Shown here piece after piece: positions 48,825 to 61,537 of a stretch of 64,000 nt of DNA. The stretch covers positions 28,501 through 92,500 of the forward strand of contig JAODUP010000310.1 of NCBI GenBank assembly GCA_025642065.1, given 5' to 3'. Each line of letters starts with the position of its first letter. Positions within the stretch are counted from its first letter, which is position 1. The notes below the pieces were generated by a model. It did not search any database. It saw only the letters and a list, made by a program, of their open reading frames with translations, and was not told the origin of the DNA. The stretch comes from Paralvinella palmiformis (lineage: Eukaryota > Annelida > Polychaeta > Terebellida > Alvinellidae). The position numbers and the translations under genes were made by a program.

Positions 48825-50225
48825 ACGTGGACGGACTTCTATAACCTTGCCATTTCTTGTGACCGATAACGGACAGTGAAGGTTGTGGGATACCGGACGA
48901 TGTGATGGGGATATTGGTCGGTTTGATTTCTGAGGGTGGGGGTACTGGTGTGATGTCCACTGTTTTGGGTGAGGTCGTATGAATGATGTACGCTTGTATC
49001 TTGAGCCGGTAGTGATCTCTTTGATCTGTCTTGTCTCTCTACATTCTGGTGATAGACAATCTGCTGTCCAATGGCTGCTCAGTGTTACACACTGCTGGCT
49101 GAGATGGAATTATGTTATCTCTAAGAACAGACCTCTATATCCTAGCTGTCTGGCTTTAGTGTTGAGCTCGGTTAGGTCTTATTCTCTACAGTAATATACC
49201 ATACAGGGGCGTAGAGGGCCCGAGGCGCCGTAAAATCATTGATAACAGTCTCATATGTATATTTTCTGCTGTTTTTAATTGTCTTCCGAACAACTACACC
49301 AGATGTTATACTTGTACATTATATGCCCGCACTTATCCTACGTCTGCGCACGTGTATGTGTCTGTGTACTGGCATATGCACACGCATACTTATCCCTTGG
49401 CGTGGTCAGTTTCTTTGACATACCTAATCAAGTGACCAGGTGAGAGAAATGCTAACCAATCAAGCCATGTTGAGTGAGGCATAAATATTGTATGTTTGTT
49501 AGGCATTGATTTCTTCCAAGTTCTGTTCGGGCATGTTCTCGCAGTTCTTAGTTTATTGGATGGAAGACTGCAGGTGCTGGTAGTGGTGGTGGTGGTGTGT
49601 GTGTGTGTGTGTACGCGCGCGTACGTGCGTGCATGCGTGCGTGCAATTTACATGCACGACCGAGGAGATTCTTTGTTACATAATCTAGACGATTCCAGTG
49701 TGAGCTAGAGGTAGAAGAACCCAATATGTCATATTGTCTTCGTGCGTTATTCTATATGGTCCTTCACCGAGCACTTCCAAAACAATAGCGATGTCTTACG
49801 TTGTATACTTTAACTGAGATAGCGTCTCAATCTCTCAATATGCCATGGTAACATAGCACTTCTCCTGTATAGCAATAAACACTACCCAACTGTCTTTTGT
49901 CCAAAATATCGGAGATGTAGTATTTGAAGATCATTGGTCGAGAGAGAGAGAGAGAGAGAGAGAGATAGATAAAACTAAGCGCATCGGCCTTCATTTGTCA
50001 GTGTTGTTATTGTTGGACGAGGAGTAGACTCGGTATGGAGTGTTCATAAGGGAAGCTACTTTGATAGTACACAGAGAAGAGCTTTGACCATTTGCTAATT
50101 TGTTGGCTGTTTGGTTTATCTTCTGCCTCCCAGTCCCAGTGTGTTCAAGTGTCTTCCTCGGTCTCTAGCCAGGAATGTATATTGGAGGGTCTATCCGGAG
50201 AAATGTGGTCTATGGGATTAATTCC

Positions 50226-50269
<44 letters not shown>

Positions 50270-50303
50270 GGTGTGTGTGGTGTGTGTGTGTGTGTTGTCC
50301 CTA
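50226..50303. repeat. CT and GT microsatellites
   Basis: Pure CT repeats pass into GTGTGT. Comparable GT/CA arrays lie near 47156-47181, 48797-48822, 49597-49640, 51404-51450, 52096-52137, 53774-53799, 58293-58319, 59017-59050, 59199-59230 and 59616-59637. They account for most short Val/Cys- and His/Thr-rich frames on the right side. Confidence 0.93.
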
Positions 50304-50939
50304 TAGTTTGTGAGTCATCGTGATTTTTTTTGTCAAGATGACCCACGAAGTTCTTGTAGCTCTTGTACTATGTGTTTCAGTAGCGTATGTTGTTTTGCCA
50401 GCTGTGTGTTGGTTGTCATTATCGTGGCATGTGTCTATACCAGAATATATTTCATAATGATCTATCCTTGTGATCACTGTGGCACATGACCAGTATTTAT
50501 CCTTTCAATCTAATACCTGTCGGGGCCTTAATTTTCTTTAAAACGCATGCGCGCGCACACACAAACACACACACATACCGTGGTGCACATGTGCGTCATC
50601 TAACTGTTCTCGTCACGTATCGTAACAGTGAAAATGTGTCTTTGTTTCATCTCGGTGTCATCCTACCATCACAGTAGAATCGTCTCGATCCAATTATTGA
50701 CCCCTCCCGTTGAAGTTGCTTTTCGGTGTGAGCCTTCTTTATCGCCAATTGTCGAGGTGTCGAAGTGACGGGCTAGTGGTGCCGTCATTTGGCTCGTGTT
50801 CGTGCCGTCTAAGGGCTCCACTATTGACTCGATCAGCTGTTAGGGTCTTCCCGAATGCCCGCTGCCACAGAAACAACGTATTGAACCAGTATCAGCGGCT
50901 CGCGGCTACTGGGCGCTACCTACACGCTTAAGCTGTACA

Positions 50940-50944
50940 GAGAG

Positions 50945-50980
<36 letters not shown>

Positions 50981-52340
50981 CCAACCAACTATAAGCTGTG
51001 GGAATTAGGACAACAAGAAGATATGTTCCCCATCAAACCACCAACTCCGTTGGCGTTCTCCGTGTACGCGTGTGTCTCTGTGTGTGTGCGTGCGTGCATA
51101 CTACCGTCGATCTCTGGCCGGCTCGAGATCCTGCATCTGGTATGTCCTCCGCTGCCAGTCGTTGCTGCTGCTCCTGCTACTGCTGCTGATGCTCGCTGAT
51201 GCGGTGGAGGAGGACCGAAGAACTGGGCAGACCGAGTTGAGAAGGCACACAGTCGCGCGCGCACGCACACGCACGCTCGCACACAACGAGATGTAATGAT
51301 CCTAGTTAGCCGGAGCTTGTCACCAGCAAGCAGCTAACTTGAGCCCCGACCGACCGACCGTCTCTCGACGTCTATGTGTCTCGGTGTGTAAGTGTGTGTG
51401 TTGTTGTGTCGTGTGTGTGTGTATATATATATATGTGTGTGTTTGTGTGTCAGGCCGATCGGCGTGCCATTCGTCCGTCTGAACCCAGCCGTCGGTCGTG
51501 GATAAGTTACCTCGGTACACGGATACATTAAGATACATGCTTGTGTCGGTGGTTAATGCACGTACGTCGTGGTTATGGTGGTGCTGGTCGCCGTCGTTGT
51601 CATCGTCGTCGTTACCTGAAGGGCTCCGATTGACGAGCTCCGCGCGGAACTGTCTCCCGGATCTGGATAGCGCCGATCGGCGGGAAGGCCCGGGATGTCG
51701 GCGGCGAAGCGTTGATGCTGCGGGCGCGTTCGCTCCGGATCGACGTGATCCCTGCACGACCGAGCTCCGACTGGCCCCTATTGTCATGCGTCGGGAGCGG
51801 ATGATCGTCGGATGGTCGTCCAACGACCGACCAACCATTACCATGTCGTCGACATAAGTGATTACTTAAGGCTGTTTGTTATTACCGGCTTCGACCACGA
51901 CGACGACGTCAGTTCTCGAATGTCTTTGTCCGACGACCGACAACGTTTGTGCGGCTTTCACGTCGTAGGCGCGACTCCGTGCCGCTGTGAATCGGTTTGC
52001 TTTGTGCGGCGAAAGTGCGACATGTCGCCTAATGGTGGTACGGACGAACCCCGCTGATACACACCTGTGTCGGTGTTGAAGTGGAGCCATCCCTACACAC
52101 ACACACACACACACACGTGCGAGCGCGCGCGCGCAAGCACGTACGCGCAAGCACAACACGCGCATGCACAAAAACAACCAGGCGGCACCGACTTCTCTTT
52201 TTGATGTTCTAATCAGCACAATGTTTGTGCCGATGTTTGGCCACCTGTTACTGGGCACCAGATTTTAATGCGTGGATTTAGCGGAGAGGCTGCCAACCAC
52301 AGACTTGTTATCATACGATTTGTTCTATAGTCGCCGGACC
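50940..52340. promoter_or_regulatory. CpG-rich stretch, possible promoter or enhancer
   Basis: CG dinucleotides are frequent across this interval, especially 51560-52060 (many CGTCGTCG, CGACCGACC and CGACGACG strings), in contrast to the AT-rich left half of the window. Long CA/GT and GA microsatellites interrupt it. It ends just before the possible exon at 52348. Function is inferred from composition only. Confidence 0.3.
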
Positions 52341-52347
52341 AGAGACC

Positions 52348-52365
52348 ATGGATCAGTTCTTTCAG
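52348..52365 (+). CDS. Possible alternative first coding exon (MDQFFQ)
   Basis: An ATG in a good context (gagaccATGg) opens six codons, M-D-Q-F-F-Q, that end exactly at a consensus donor CAG|GTAACT in phase 0. It closes a CpG-rich stretch of about 1.5 kb that resembles a promoter region. It could begin a downstream PATJ isoform or a nested gene. Six codons carry no homology signal, so this may be chance. Confidence 0.2.
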
Positions 52366-52409
52366 GTAACTAATCGACTGTGTTGCTAGAGCTTCCCCCC
52401 GTTCGTTTT

Positions 52410-52650
52410 ATTGATGGATGGATGAATGGATGGTGGTGGGATGGGTGGATGAATGGGTGGTGGGATGGATGAATGGATGGTGGTGGGAGGTTCGGAGGCA
52501 GTGGGGAAGGGACAAGCGGATGGATGGGTGAATTGAGTGATGGATTCGAATCCTAAAAGGGAGGAAAGTTCGGAGACAGTGGGGAAGGGACGGGCGGATG
52601 GATGGATGGATGGAGTGATGGAGTGTTGGATTCGAATCCTAAAGGGAACT
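52410..52650. repeat. GGAT repeats and a 78-bp tandem duplication
   Basis: Degenerate GGATGGAT tetranucleotides frame a duplicated unit that starts GTTCGGAG-CAGTGGGGAAGG and ends GATTCGAATCCTAAA (52490-52567 and from 52568). It produces a Pro/Ser-rich spurious frame on the minus strand. Confidence 0.85.
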
Positions 52651-53949
52651 TCATGGAATCCGTGTAATACATAGGACGTAATAATACATTTTTTAAACAA
52701 TAAAAGCAGTATACATTTATAATTCCAAAAAGATACGGTGGAGATAATATTGGTGGGCATTTTAGAGGGAGCCGATGACACCATTAGAGCATGACGGCTT
52801 TTTGTAAGAGAATTACGTAAACGGTATCTCCTCTGCTGGCAGAAGGAAGTCTTCACTACTGTTATATGGATCGCCGATATTAATATGGCGTATGGAAAGG
52901 GGGGGCCTGTGTGGTATTTCTGTCCGCATATCTGGCTCGTATCAATAACAGCATGACTGCCGATAATGCGATACGCGTGAAAGTTCAGCTGTTGCTCATA
53001 ATGATAATAATAATAATCTGATGCACTGATAATAATAATAATCTGATGCACTGAATCTTATATTTATGATATGCATGATGAGATATGCGGGGGCGGGGGG
53101 GGTTTACTGATCTTCTCACCGGGCTCGAGTTTAGAAATAGAGTCAGTGATGTGGTGGGCGTTTCATCTTGAACACTATTGCGCATCCTGACTGTTTCAGA
53201 ACCGATGTTCATCACGATGTCGGTGTCTGGTGTCTCGCTTAAAGGTGTCGGTAATTTAACAGATAATCACCAAGTCGGTTGGGTGCAGGTCCGCGTAACG
53301 CGCGTGTGCTCTCCTCCGGTTTGTGGCGTGAACGGTGGGTGTTCGGTTAGCGATGGGCGTTATCCGGCCTTGTTACCACCTATCCACTGCCTTGAGGTAA
53401 CCGATCATTTTCGGCGCCGGTGCTAGCATCCATGCGCGGACACATGCACGCACGCACAACCAGTGGTACTTGTCGGTATGTCATTTTTCTGGACGGGTTG
53501 TTGACATTGTTACGGTAGTTTGTTGTTTTAACCCAGCATTGTTACGATGGTTTTGTTCAGTTCAATCAATCAATCAATCATCACCGTCGTCATATTCGTC
53601 ATCATTATAATTATGCGGCGTATTTTTTTCTTTTCTCTTGCTGTTCTTTTTTACGTCTGTCAAGTTGTTGTTTGACCAATCATTCACCTGACCGCGTTTA
53701 CTAAATCATTTTTCAGAATCATCCCTAAACATGCGCGCGCGCACACACACATACACATACACATGAAATCTAAATGTGTGTGTGTGTGTGTGTGTGTGTA
53801 TTCGTGTGTGACATTGCTCATGTCTCAGCATGAAAAGTCGCCACTCTGGAATCAGTCCCCTGGAGAATCGTCTAGAGTTTGAATTCACTGTTCGTGATTC
53901 TCTATGCCTGTGCCTTATAATACACAGCTAAAACACGCATACGCACGCA

Positions 53950-55500
53950 CCCCTCCACCTCCATGTTTATTCTGAACACATCGGTGTTATTCGGGTAACG
54001 ACTTCGCTGACCTGTGTGTGTTTGTCGGTCGAAGCTTTTGATTTCCTTCGTTAATAAGAAAGAGCCCAGGTAATAATGACACCGCGTACCAAAAAGGTCT
54101 GACCGGCTTACGGAGCATCCAGAACGGGTTTAATATAAAACGCTATCTCATTACCGTTCGCTGTGACTTGACCCCACAACAAACGGTATAACAGCGTCGA
54201 CGGTTCGCTGTTACCTGGTGCAAATCGGGGAGGGTTCGTTTGTTCGTCGGGGCAAGAGGGATGAGCTATCTAATTCAGATATCGGAATGCAGTCATCGGC
54301 CCGGCGTTTGTTCGTCGTGGAGGACGCCGTCGCCCCATCATTACGGCCGCCCGAGCCCGTCTCGTTCGTTCGTTTGGAGGCGGCGTGATTAAGTTCTGTT
54401 TGACTTACTCGGCCAATCCGTTGCCGGGGAAGCCGAGGTCTAATTGAAATTTCGGCACGCGGCCATTGCGAACGCGAGTCGGCCTTGCCGACATCGGCCG
54501 GCGAGTTCTGCTATTGACGCGCCGTGCCGTGTGTGGCATGTGCCGTGTGCGGCGATGACGGATTGTTGACAGTACTGGATGGCGTTGTCCGAGTAGGCAG
54601 GCCCCCGGGCCGGCAACAAGCTGACGATGGTCTCACTAATGAGTCGACTCGTAGCCGGCGGGTCTGTTGTGTTTTCGCGTACTCGCGGCGGGAGGACGAC
54701 GGCATCAACCTGTTATTACGACGATGATGCATTTTGATGACTATTTCCCCGTAATTGATGTGTTATTATTGGCTGCACTTGTCGCGATGTGTTTCGTCTA
54801 GTTTATTGGACCCGGTTAAAAGAGTTGCTATTGATTAGGTAGCGGCTGTACGCAGCGGAGAAATTTCTTTGGACGCCCGCCCGCGCGCGCTTGTGTGTGT
54901 GTGTGTGCCCGCGCGCGCGTGATTATTGATAAAGGTTGCCGCAGATGGGACTGGGTGTGTAATATTATGGCCGCTGTCGGCAGTCCGGCTTTGAGTAACT
55001 AATACTCGTACTTAACACTTGAATATCTTTGTGGTAAGAGGCTGTGTATGATTGGTGCCAAGTGGCGCTCGGTCGGTCTGTCCACTCGGCTTGCCGTCTT
55101 TTATCATCCAATCAAGGCATAAAATGTTATTGTTCCCATAAGGTGTTCGTTGATAAAGGCCGTACGAGAGACCGGGGCGTTGGTCGGCCATATATCTGTG
55201 TGTGCGTGCGTGCTTGCTGAGCGCTGATGGCCGTGCCTGTCGAGCCATCTCCGGTTGGCTTCTCTCACCGAGAGATAATCCAGGGTTGTCTTGTACCCGC
55301 CAGCTGACGGACGGACGGACGGGGGTACGCTGCCGCCACCTAGCGGCCAGACAGGGGATCTCCTTTCAGTACGCGGTTATGGCGCACGGGTCCGGCGAAC
55401 TAACGAAGTTATTTTTAAACGCATTAGACGTGCACGAGCCGAAATGCGGCCAATCGCCCGCCCGCTCGCCCCGACCAGCCAGCCAGCCACCTGATGCCGT
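53950..55500. promoter_or_regulatory. GC- and CpG-rich intronic region
   Basis: This interval contains long non-repetitive CpG-rich sequence with GGCCG/CGGCC palindromes (for example around 54360-54700 and 55220-55490), mixed with TAATTG-type motifs. No exon is recognised. It may be regulatory sequence of PATJ or of a neighbouring gene. Confidence 0.25.
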
Positions 55501-56765
55501 GTGACAGCTGGCAGTCGCCGGTAGACCCAAAGAATTATAATAATCTGATATTGCTAATAAGGAACTATCTATGCGATGATGTCGGGATGATGACTTGTTG
55601 GTTTTAGCCACGGAGCGTATTGTTGATATTTGTTGGCCTGGGGCCCCGGCTGGCTGGCTGGTTGGTTGGCTGGTTGGTTGGCTGGTGGAGTTTTGGTCGA
55701 AATGATGGAGCTCTAGGTGAGTGCTGCCTGTTCTTCGGCTATAACGCGTTTAGATTGATCAACACCGTGTCTGTTTATTTAGGGGGTATGTTTCCGTGTA
55801 CGTATATGCTGCGCATGCACGTCTGTTTGCGTAGATGCATTGATTTATGGACATGTGCCAGTTTGCAGATTTGTGTGTGAAGAGCCAATGCCGATAGGAA
55901 GGGTACCGTGTCCGGAGCAACTTGGCCTCCGCTGGGCGAGGGGGGGGGTATATCCAGAGTACTGGTTTGTAAATTTGCTAAATTTGGGGATTCACAAGAC
56001 AAAATCGATTTGCAAATTCTTGTTGCAGTTTCATGGTTCATCCATAATGTTAATTATAGCGTTTTCCTTGTTCTTGTCGTTGTTATTGTGTTTGTTTTAC
56101 TGTTAGATAAGGTTATTTTCGGGGGGGGGCGGCTTTCATAGCACGATACAGCTGAAACTGTGAGAGAATGGCAGTCGCACTGCAAGTCAGATGTTATGAC
56201 AACAAACTCTGATAAGTAGCCGATAACGAACAGTAGAAAATCAAACACCTTGAAAATATAATGATCTCAGATATGTAAGTTTCGGTATAAGTCTATTGTT
56301 CTAACGTAATAATAGAAATTGGTTTTGTTTGGGAACGGTTTTTGTCTGATTTATTCTGATATAAATCTCACATCGATTCGCTCAATGGCTGTCTGGGTTA
56401 CAACTTTTTAACTGTTCTCACATGCAGGCTTTACAGTGCCCAGTATCACATATTACATGAACCTACAGTTATACGCATTTGAACAGATAAAAAGTTAACA
56501 ACTCTTTGTTGAAAAATACTGTATGTATCCATCATTGCTGTGCGATACGTAAAGAACGCATGCAGTGAAATCTGCATTCACTGTCAGAATATTGCTCGTC
56601 ATTGAAGAAACTCGTCAATTTAAGCGAACCAGTTAGTGGCCTCTGTTAATTTGCGATTGGTTAAAAGAATGGGGTTCCAACCAACCCCTTCCCATATGAT
56701 TCTACACGAGTTTAGCTTATTTAATTTACAAATGGCAAATAATTTAGTGAGCTCTTTGGAAACGG

Positions 56766-56936
56766 CAGGGCGCCTCCGTGGTCTAGCGGTAGCGTGTTGG
56801 ACCACAGATCACCACCACCACCCGTATTCGAATCTCGGCGTGGCCCTATCTGAAGGTTGTTTCATCTTTGACTTCGCTCGGCCCATTTAGCCTACCATAA
56901 GCACAAAAGTGGCCGTAAAACATCAATCAGTATCAT
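56766..56936 (+). mobile_element. SINE copy with 12-bp target-site duplication
   Basis: The head GGGCGCCTCCGTGGTCTAGC and a B-box (GTATTCGAATCTC) precede a body that lacks about 25 bases between GACTTCGCT and CGGCCCATTTAGCC. AAAGTGGCCGTAAAACATC and a short tail end it. CTTTGGAAACGG occurs at 56754-56765 and at 56937-56948. Confidence 0.95.
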
Positions 56937-57926
56937 CTTTGGAAACGGTATTCTGTTAGATGGCGCCGTTATCGCACAATCGTTTATTTGCCTGTGTGTA
57001 TGTACACATACGCGCGCACTTGCAGGCACACATACGCAAACCTGCTCATTTTCCTCAACGTGTTAGCCGCTGGTCTGCTTTCACGGAATTGCTATTAGAT
57101 TACTTTATTGCATATTAAAGATTATGGATAATAACTTGTGTGCGCTTCGCATATTTCATGACCTTGATGTGTATGACACTTCTTCACCATCCAGCAGGCC
57201 ATATGCACATCAGAGATAGCCACGTCATAAGATAACCGACATCTTCCATACAGAGCGGATCAGATCCTTGAAGGATGACGGGATCTTGATGGCCAAATCA
57301 GATTAATGGCTGGATGGCATGTTTTAGAGCATTTGATTAGTTTTGTCCGGTATGAATGAAACAACCGGTTTATGATGACGATAGATGGTGGAGAATGGCA
57401 TGACGATGCTATGCCGACAGGATACGGGTAAACACCCAATTAGCCGGCGGACGGTCCGTTATGGATCGGCTCGCCAGCAAGGCGCGTCGTCGACGAACCC
57501 GACGCGTATGCCCGCCGCCACAGCCGATTCAGCGGCCGAATGTAAGCGATGTAAGCTTCGGCGGTGATTGATGGCTTCGGATAGGCACTCCCACACCGAT
57601 CCCCCCCACCCCGAAGATCCATTGTAGCCTTTTCGGATTCTCGGCCGGACCGGACTTCATCCCGAACAACTTCTATCGCGCATCATGCGCAACCCGGGGG
57701 ATATTGCGGGTCAGCGTTACTGTTATCCATTGTGCCCGATCTGCTACACCCATCGTGGAGAAACTGCCTTTATACGACACCAACTACGAAATGAGAATTG
57801 ATGAAACCATCGTCAACTAACGCCGTGGTAATGTCCCGCTTGCCGTTGTGCGACATATGGACGTGTATGTACTAGAATGGCTGAATATATCTGGAACAAA
57901 AAAAAATGGACTTGTAAATTTGAATT

Positions 57927-57973
<47 letters not shown>

Positions 57974-57975
<2 letters not shown>

Positions 57976-58296
57976 CCTCGCTTTACGTCATTTCGGCCTA
58001 CGTCAAATTCACTGTTACGCCACTTTTTAGAGTAAATCTCATTTCAGCGAGCCTCATTGCATCCGATGTTACGTCACTGAAGTACGTCATAATAACGTGA
58101 CATAAACAAATGTACAATAAAAGATAAAGGAAACTGAACAACGATTTAAGATACAATAAAACACTTTAAAAACATTTAAAAATCAACACAATAAAAAAAA
58201 TTTACACGGAAAGGCATTTTAAGGCATTAGTCCGTTTTACGTCAAAAACCTTCTTACGTCATAGCTTTTGGAACCAATTAATGACGTAGAACGGTG
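57974..58296. mobile_element. pogo/Tigger-like MITE next to an AT microsatellite
   Basis: The left end TACCTCGCTTTACGTCATTT and the right end (in reverse ACACCGTTCTACGTCATTA) form diverged inverted repeats. The TTTTGGAACCAATTAATGAC before the right end is characteristic of pogo/Tigger-type termini. ACGTCA recurs many times inside. There is no transposase. TA-rich sequence borders the left end, and the exact TA duplication cannot be fixed. Confidence 0.6.
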
Positions 58297-59987
58297 TGTG
58301 TGTGTGTGTGTGTGTGTGTACACACAACACACACACACGAAAGGTGAGCCTTAGGTAAAGGAAATGACTGGAGTGCTGTATTTATTGAGAACACGGGCAC
58401 GGCAAACATGGCATCGAGAAGAGTGTAAATAACGAACAGCAAACAGTAGATAAAGTAATTATCAATAAGGAGAAGGGTGTTATTATTGGCCCTAGAGCAT
58501 GTACCAGTCAGAACGACAGTAATGGATTATTTCGGCAACGTTAGAGATGTCGTTGTTGTTGTTGCTGCTGGTGGTGGTGGTGATGTTGTTGTTACAGGTG
58601 GTGGTGTTTCGTCGTCGTCGTTGTTTCAAGACGCTAGTGTGTCAAAGACGCCACATTTTGCCCCAGTGGCACAACTATAACAATGGGGACAGGGTCGGTG
58701 CGAAGTGGCCGTTTTTCGAATGCGTCTATTTTATTCCCTTTCGTGGACTACTGGTCGGCTCGTTAGCATTAATGCCGGCCGTCGTCGTAGGGCGATGGTC
58801 GGCCCCGAACATCGATCCCGTTAATCGGGATATCTTGGGAGAACGCGCGCGGATCGTCGCTGCCAGCTCGCCCGCGTCCGGATTCTGGGCGTACACAGTC
58901 TCGTCGGTTTCATTGAATTAGCGAGCTCCCGCCGAGTGGCATACCGAGATGTTAACGTAATGTGTGAGTGGATGACTGACTGACTGACTGACTGACTAAC
59001 TGGCCAGTATCATGTGTGCGCGCGTGTGTATGTGTGTGTGTGTGTGTGTGCTGTTAACACCGAACCGATTCCGGTTGATTTGTCTTGGGCTGGCCACATG
59101 CACACTCGCCGTGTATGATCATTGCGCTGATGGTGTGAGACAGGGTGTGAAACGATATGGAAATGTTAGCAACGACATCAAGTAGAACAGCATCCTCTCT
59201 GTGTGTGTGTGTGTGTGTGTGCGTGCGTGTGTCTGTGCGTGAAAAAGATATGCTTTACGCCGCGTTGGAGCAGCAGAACCTCTTATGTTTTAATAAACAG
59301 CGGGTGTTGTTTACTAGTCCAGCCAGCTCAACGCGTTTACTAGCCGCAACGAAACATGATCATATCCAAACAGTATTATATGATTAATGTCAGCCATATT
59401 TTATAAAACCAATTGTCATTACGTCAAATGGAATGCACCACTAAGTGTGCCTTGACCGTAGATGATCCCCAAACAGAGAACATACATTTCCATGCTATGT
59501 GAATGCCTTCTTTCTAAGTTAATTAAACCAGTTGTTTTACATATTATTGTCCTTATGAGTCTGTTGGTTCACATAAGTCCTTACTAATATAGAGACCATG
59601 GGTGCTAGTGAGGACGTGTGTGTGTGTGTGTGTGTGTGGAATCGATTGGTTTGAGAACACGATGTGCTAGTATCAGCATTTAGGTTTGTTTAACAACAAT
59701 ATGCCGTGTTTGTGATCCCGTTTTCTTTGCCTGTGTTATTAGCATCACGCTGTCTGTGCACCAGCATACTGTGCAGATGCGACGACGTGTTGTCTCTTTT
59801 TAATCTCATCCGCTGTGCGTGCGGGGCTTAAGCCATTCACACTCGAAGCGGGTGCGTACGTGCGTCTGTTTAAGTACAGCACACGTCTCATTGATGTATG
59901 TTGTTCGGCGTGTTTGCGAAGATCACTTGCACTTCAATAAATCCGAGCTATGCTATAATGATATACGACAGTTCCTTCCAGGCTCCG

Positions 59988-60066
59988 AGATATCTGAAGG
60001 GTGTTTCATCTTTGACTTCGGTTCATTACCTTTGGAGGTCGCTCGGCCCATTTAGCCTACCATGTG
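59988..60066 (+). mobile_element. SINE fragment (body only)
   Basis: The segment from atatctgaagggtgtttcat to cccatttagcctaccatgtg matches the central SINE body. Both the tRNA-like head and the 3' end are absent. Confidence 0.85.
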
Positions 60067-60148
60067 ATGTATTGGCATTTTTCTCCGTATAGTCATTTTG
60101 CTGCGATAACTAACATACGTTGTCCACTGACAGCGTTCATCAAACAAT

Positions 60149-60309
60149 AAGATCACTACCACACGTGTTCGAATTTCGGCTTGGGCATATCTGAAGGTTA
60201 TTTCATCTTTGACTTCGCTTCATTACCTCCGGAGGTCGCTCGACCCATTTAGCCTACCATGTGCACAAAAGTGGCCGTAAAACATCAATCAGCGTCGTCA
60301 TCATCATCC
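60149..60309 (+). mobile_element. 5'-truncated SINE copy
   Basis: The copy starts in the head (gatcactaccacacgtgttcg), continues through the full body and ends with cgtcatcatcatcc. It lies 80 bases after the fragment at 59988-60066 in the same orientation. Confidence 0.9.
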
Positions 60310-61244
60310 TTCGAGGCCCAGGGCATGTTCCAGGTAAGAGCCGCACCGATGTGGCACAGTCCTATAAGATACATTGTGTCAACTTTTTGCATGCGATATC
60401 TGTTTGTTTTCTAGTGTTATATAGTTTTTAATTCAGGAACTATATGCGGAAGGAACTGTCCATGTTTCGGAATTATATAATATCGTTGCAATCAGCTCGA
60501 CGTGGTTCTTTCCTCGGGAGACTATTTTTATAATGTGATAAACGTAACTTGTAGGCAAGCTCCATCAAAATGTTGAGTGGGATGTTGGTGGGAGGCGCCC
60601 ACGGACCACAAATATGCACGTTTTTATGTTATCGTAGCAACGCGCTGGTGGCATGCTAATATGCTCTAGCCCGGCTGATTGGCATTGACAGCATCAGCAT
60701 AGGTGTGTAGCAGGCCGAATTATTAAACCCCAAAAATATAACCAAAACTAAATTGTATGCCGAGGGCATATTGGATTATTAATATTTGTGATAAAGAATG
60801 GATCGTCTTGAAAATCCTGCATGATGCTTATCTATTATTTAATCACTTAAGAGAATTATGGAAATAAAAAGACAATGTCCCAGGGAAGATATTTCCCATT
60901 CACTTCCGGGTTAACTGTTAACTCGGAACCTCTGCGCCGGGAAGAGTATATTAACTTTAGATTAACTGGATCACTGGAGGGGATAAGTTTATAAGCCGGC
61001 TGACCAAGATTCCGTATTATCATGCAATCTTTGTTTTTCTATTTTTTTTGATACGTGAATTAATACTGCCGTGTATCCGAGCTAGATTCGGTTAATCAAA
61101 AATATTGGTTAATCAGGAATTGGCCGTAAAGAGGTTTTTTAGTTTGTTTTTTGTCGTATCATTTATACCTATCTAACACGCTGTAGGGCCTTCTGATTGC
61201 TCAGTGATTACTGCACGTTGTAACAAAGCTCTATGTCAGGGTTC

Positions 61245-61537
61245 GAGCGCCCCCGTGGTCTTACTGGTAGTGCCTTGGATCACAGATCACAACTACCTGA
61301 GTTCGAATCTTCCAAACGTCCTATCACAGAATGGCCTAAATTGTGCCGATGTGTCGTTAAACAACATTCATCCATCCACCTGAGTTCGAGTCTCGGCGTG
61401 AGCATATCTGAAAGGTGTTTCATCATTGACTTCGCTTCATTGCCTTTGGATGTCGCTCGGCCCATTTAGCCTACCATGTGCAGAAAAGTGGCCGTAAAAC
61501 ATCAATTATCATCATCATCATCATCATCATCATCTAG
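61245..61537 (+). mobile_element. Chimeric SINE with 10-bp target-site duplication
   Basis: A family head (GCCCCCGTGGTCTTACTGGT) runs to ACCTGAGTTCGAATC. Next comes about 65 bases of different sequence ending gtgtcgttaaacaacattca and tccatcca. ACCTGAGTTCGAGTCTCGG then resumes the family, through the body to an ATC-repeat tail. GTCAGGGTTC flanks it at 61235-61244 and 61538-61547. Confidence 0.88.

Noticed and set aside
51320..51844. 174-codon minus-strand protein, the longest frame in the window
   Set aside because: It lies in GC-rich DNA where stops are rare, runs through GT/CA microsatellites and shows no domain or splice context.
52386..53051. 221-codon minus-strand Pro/Ser-rich protein
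   Set aside because: It derives from GGAT repeats and a 78-bp tandem duplication, with no domain.
56766..56840. Functional tRNA gene (A-box and B-box present; same at 46646, 18161 and 61245)
   Set aside because: The acceptor and anticodon arms do not pair well, the sequence recurs with a common non-tRNA body and ATC tail, and some copies have target-site duplications. These are SINE heads.
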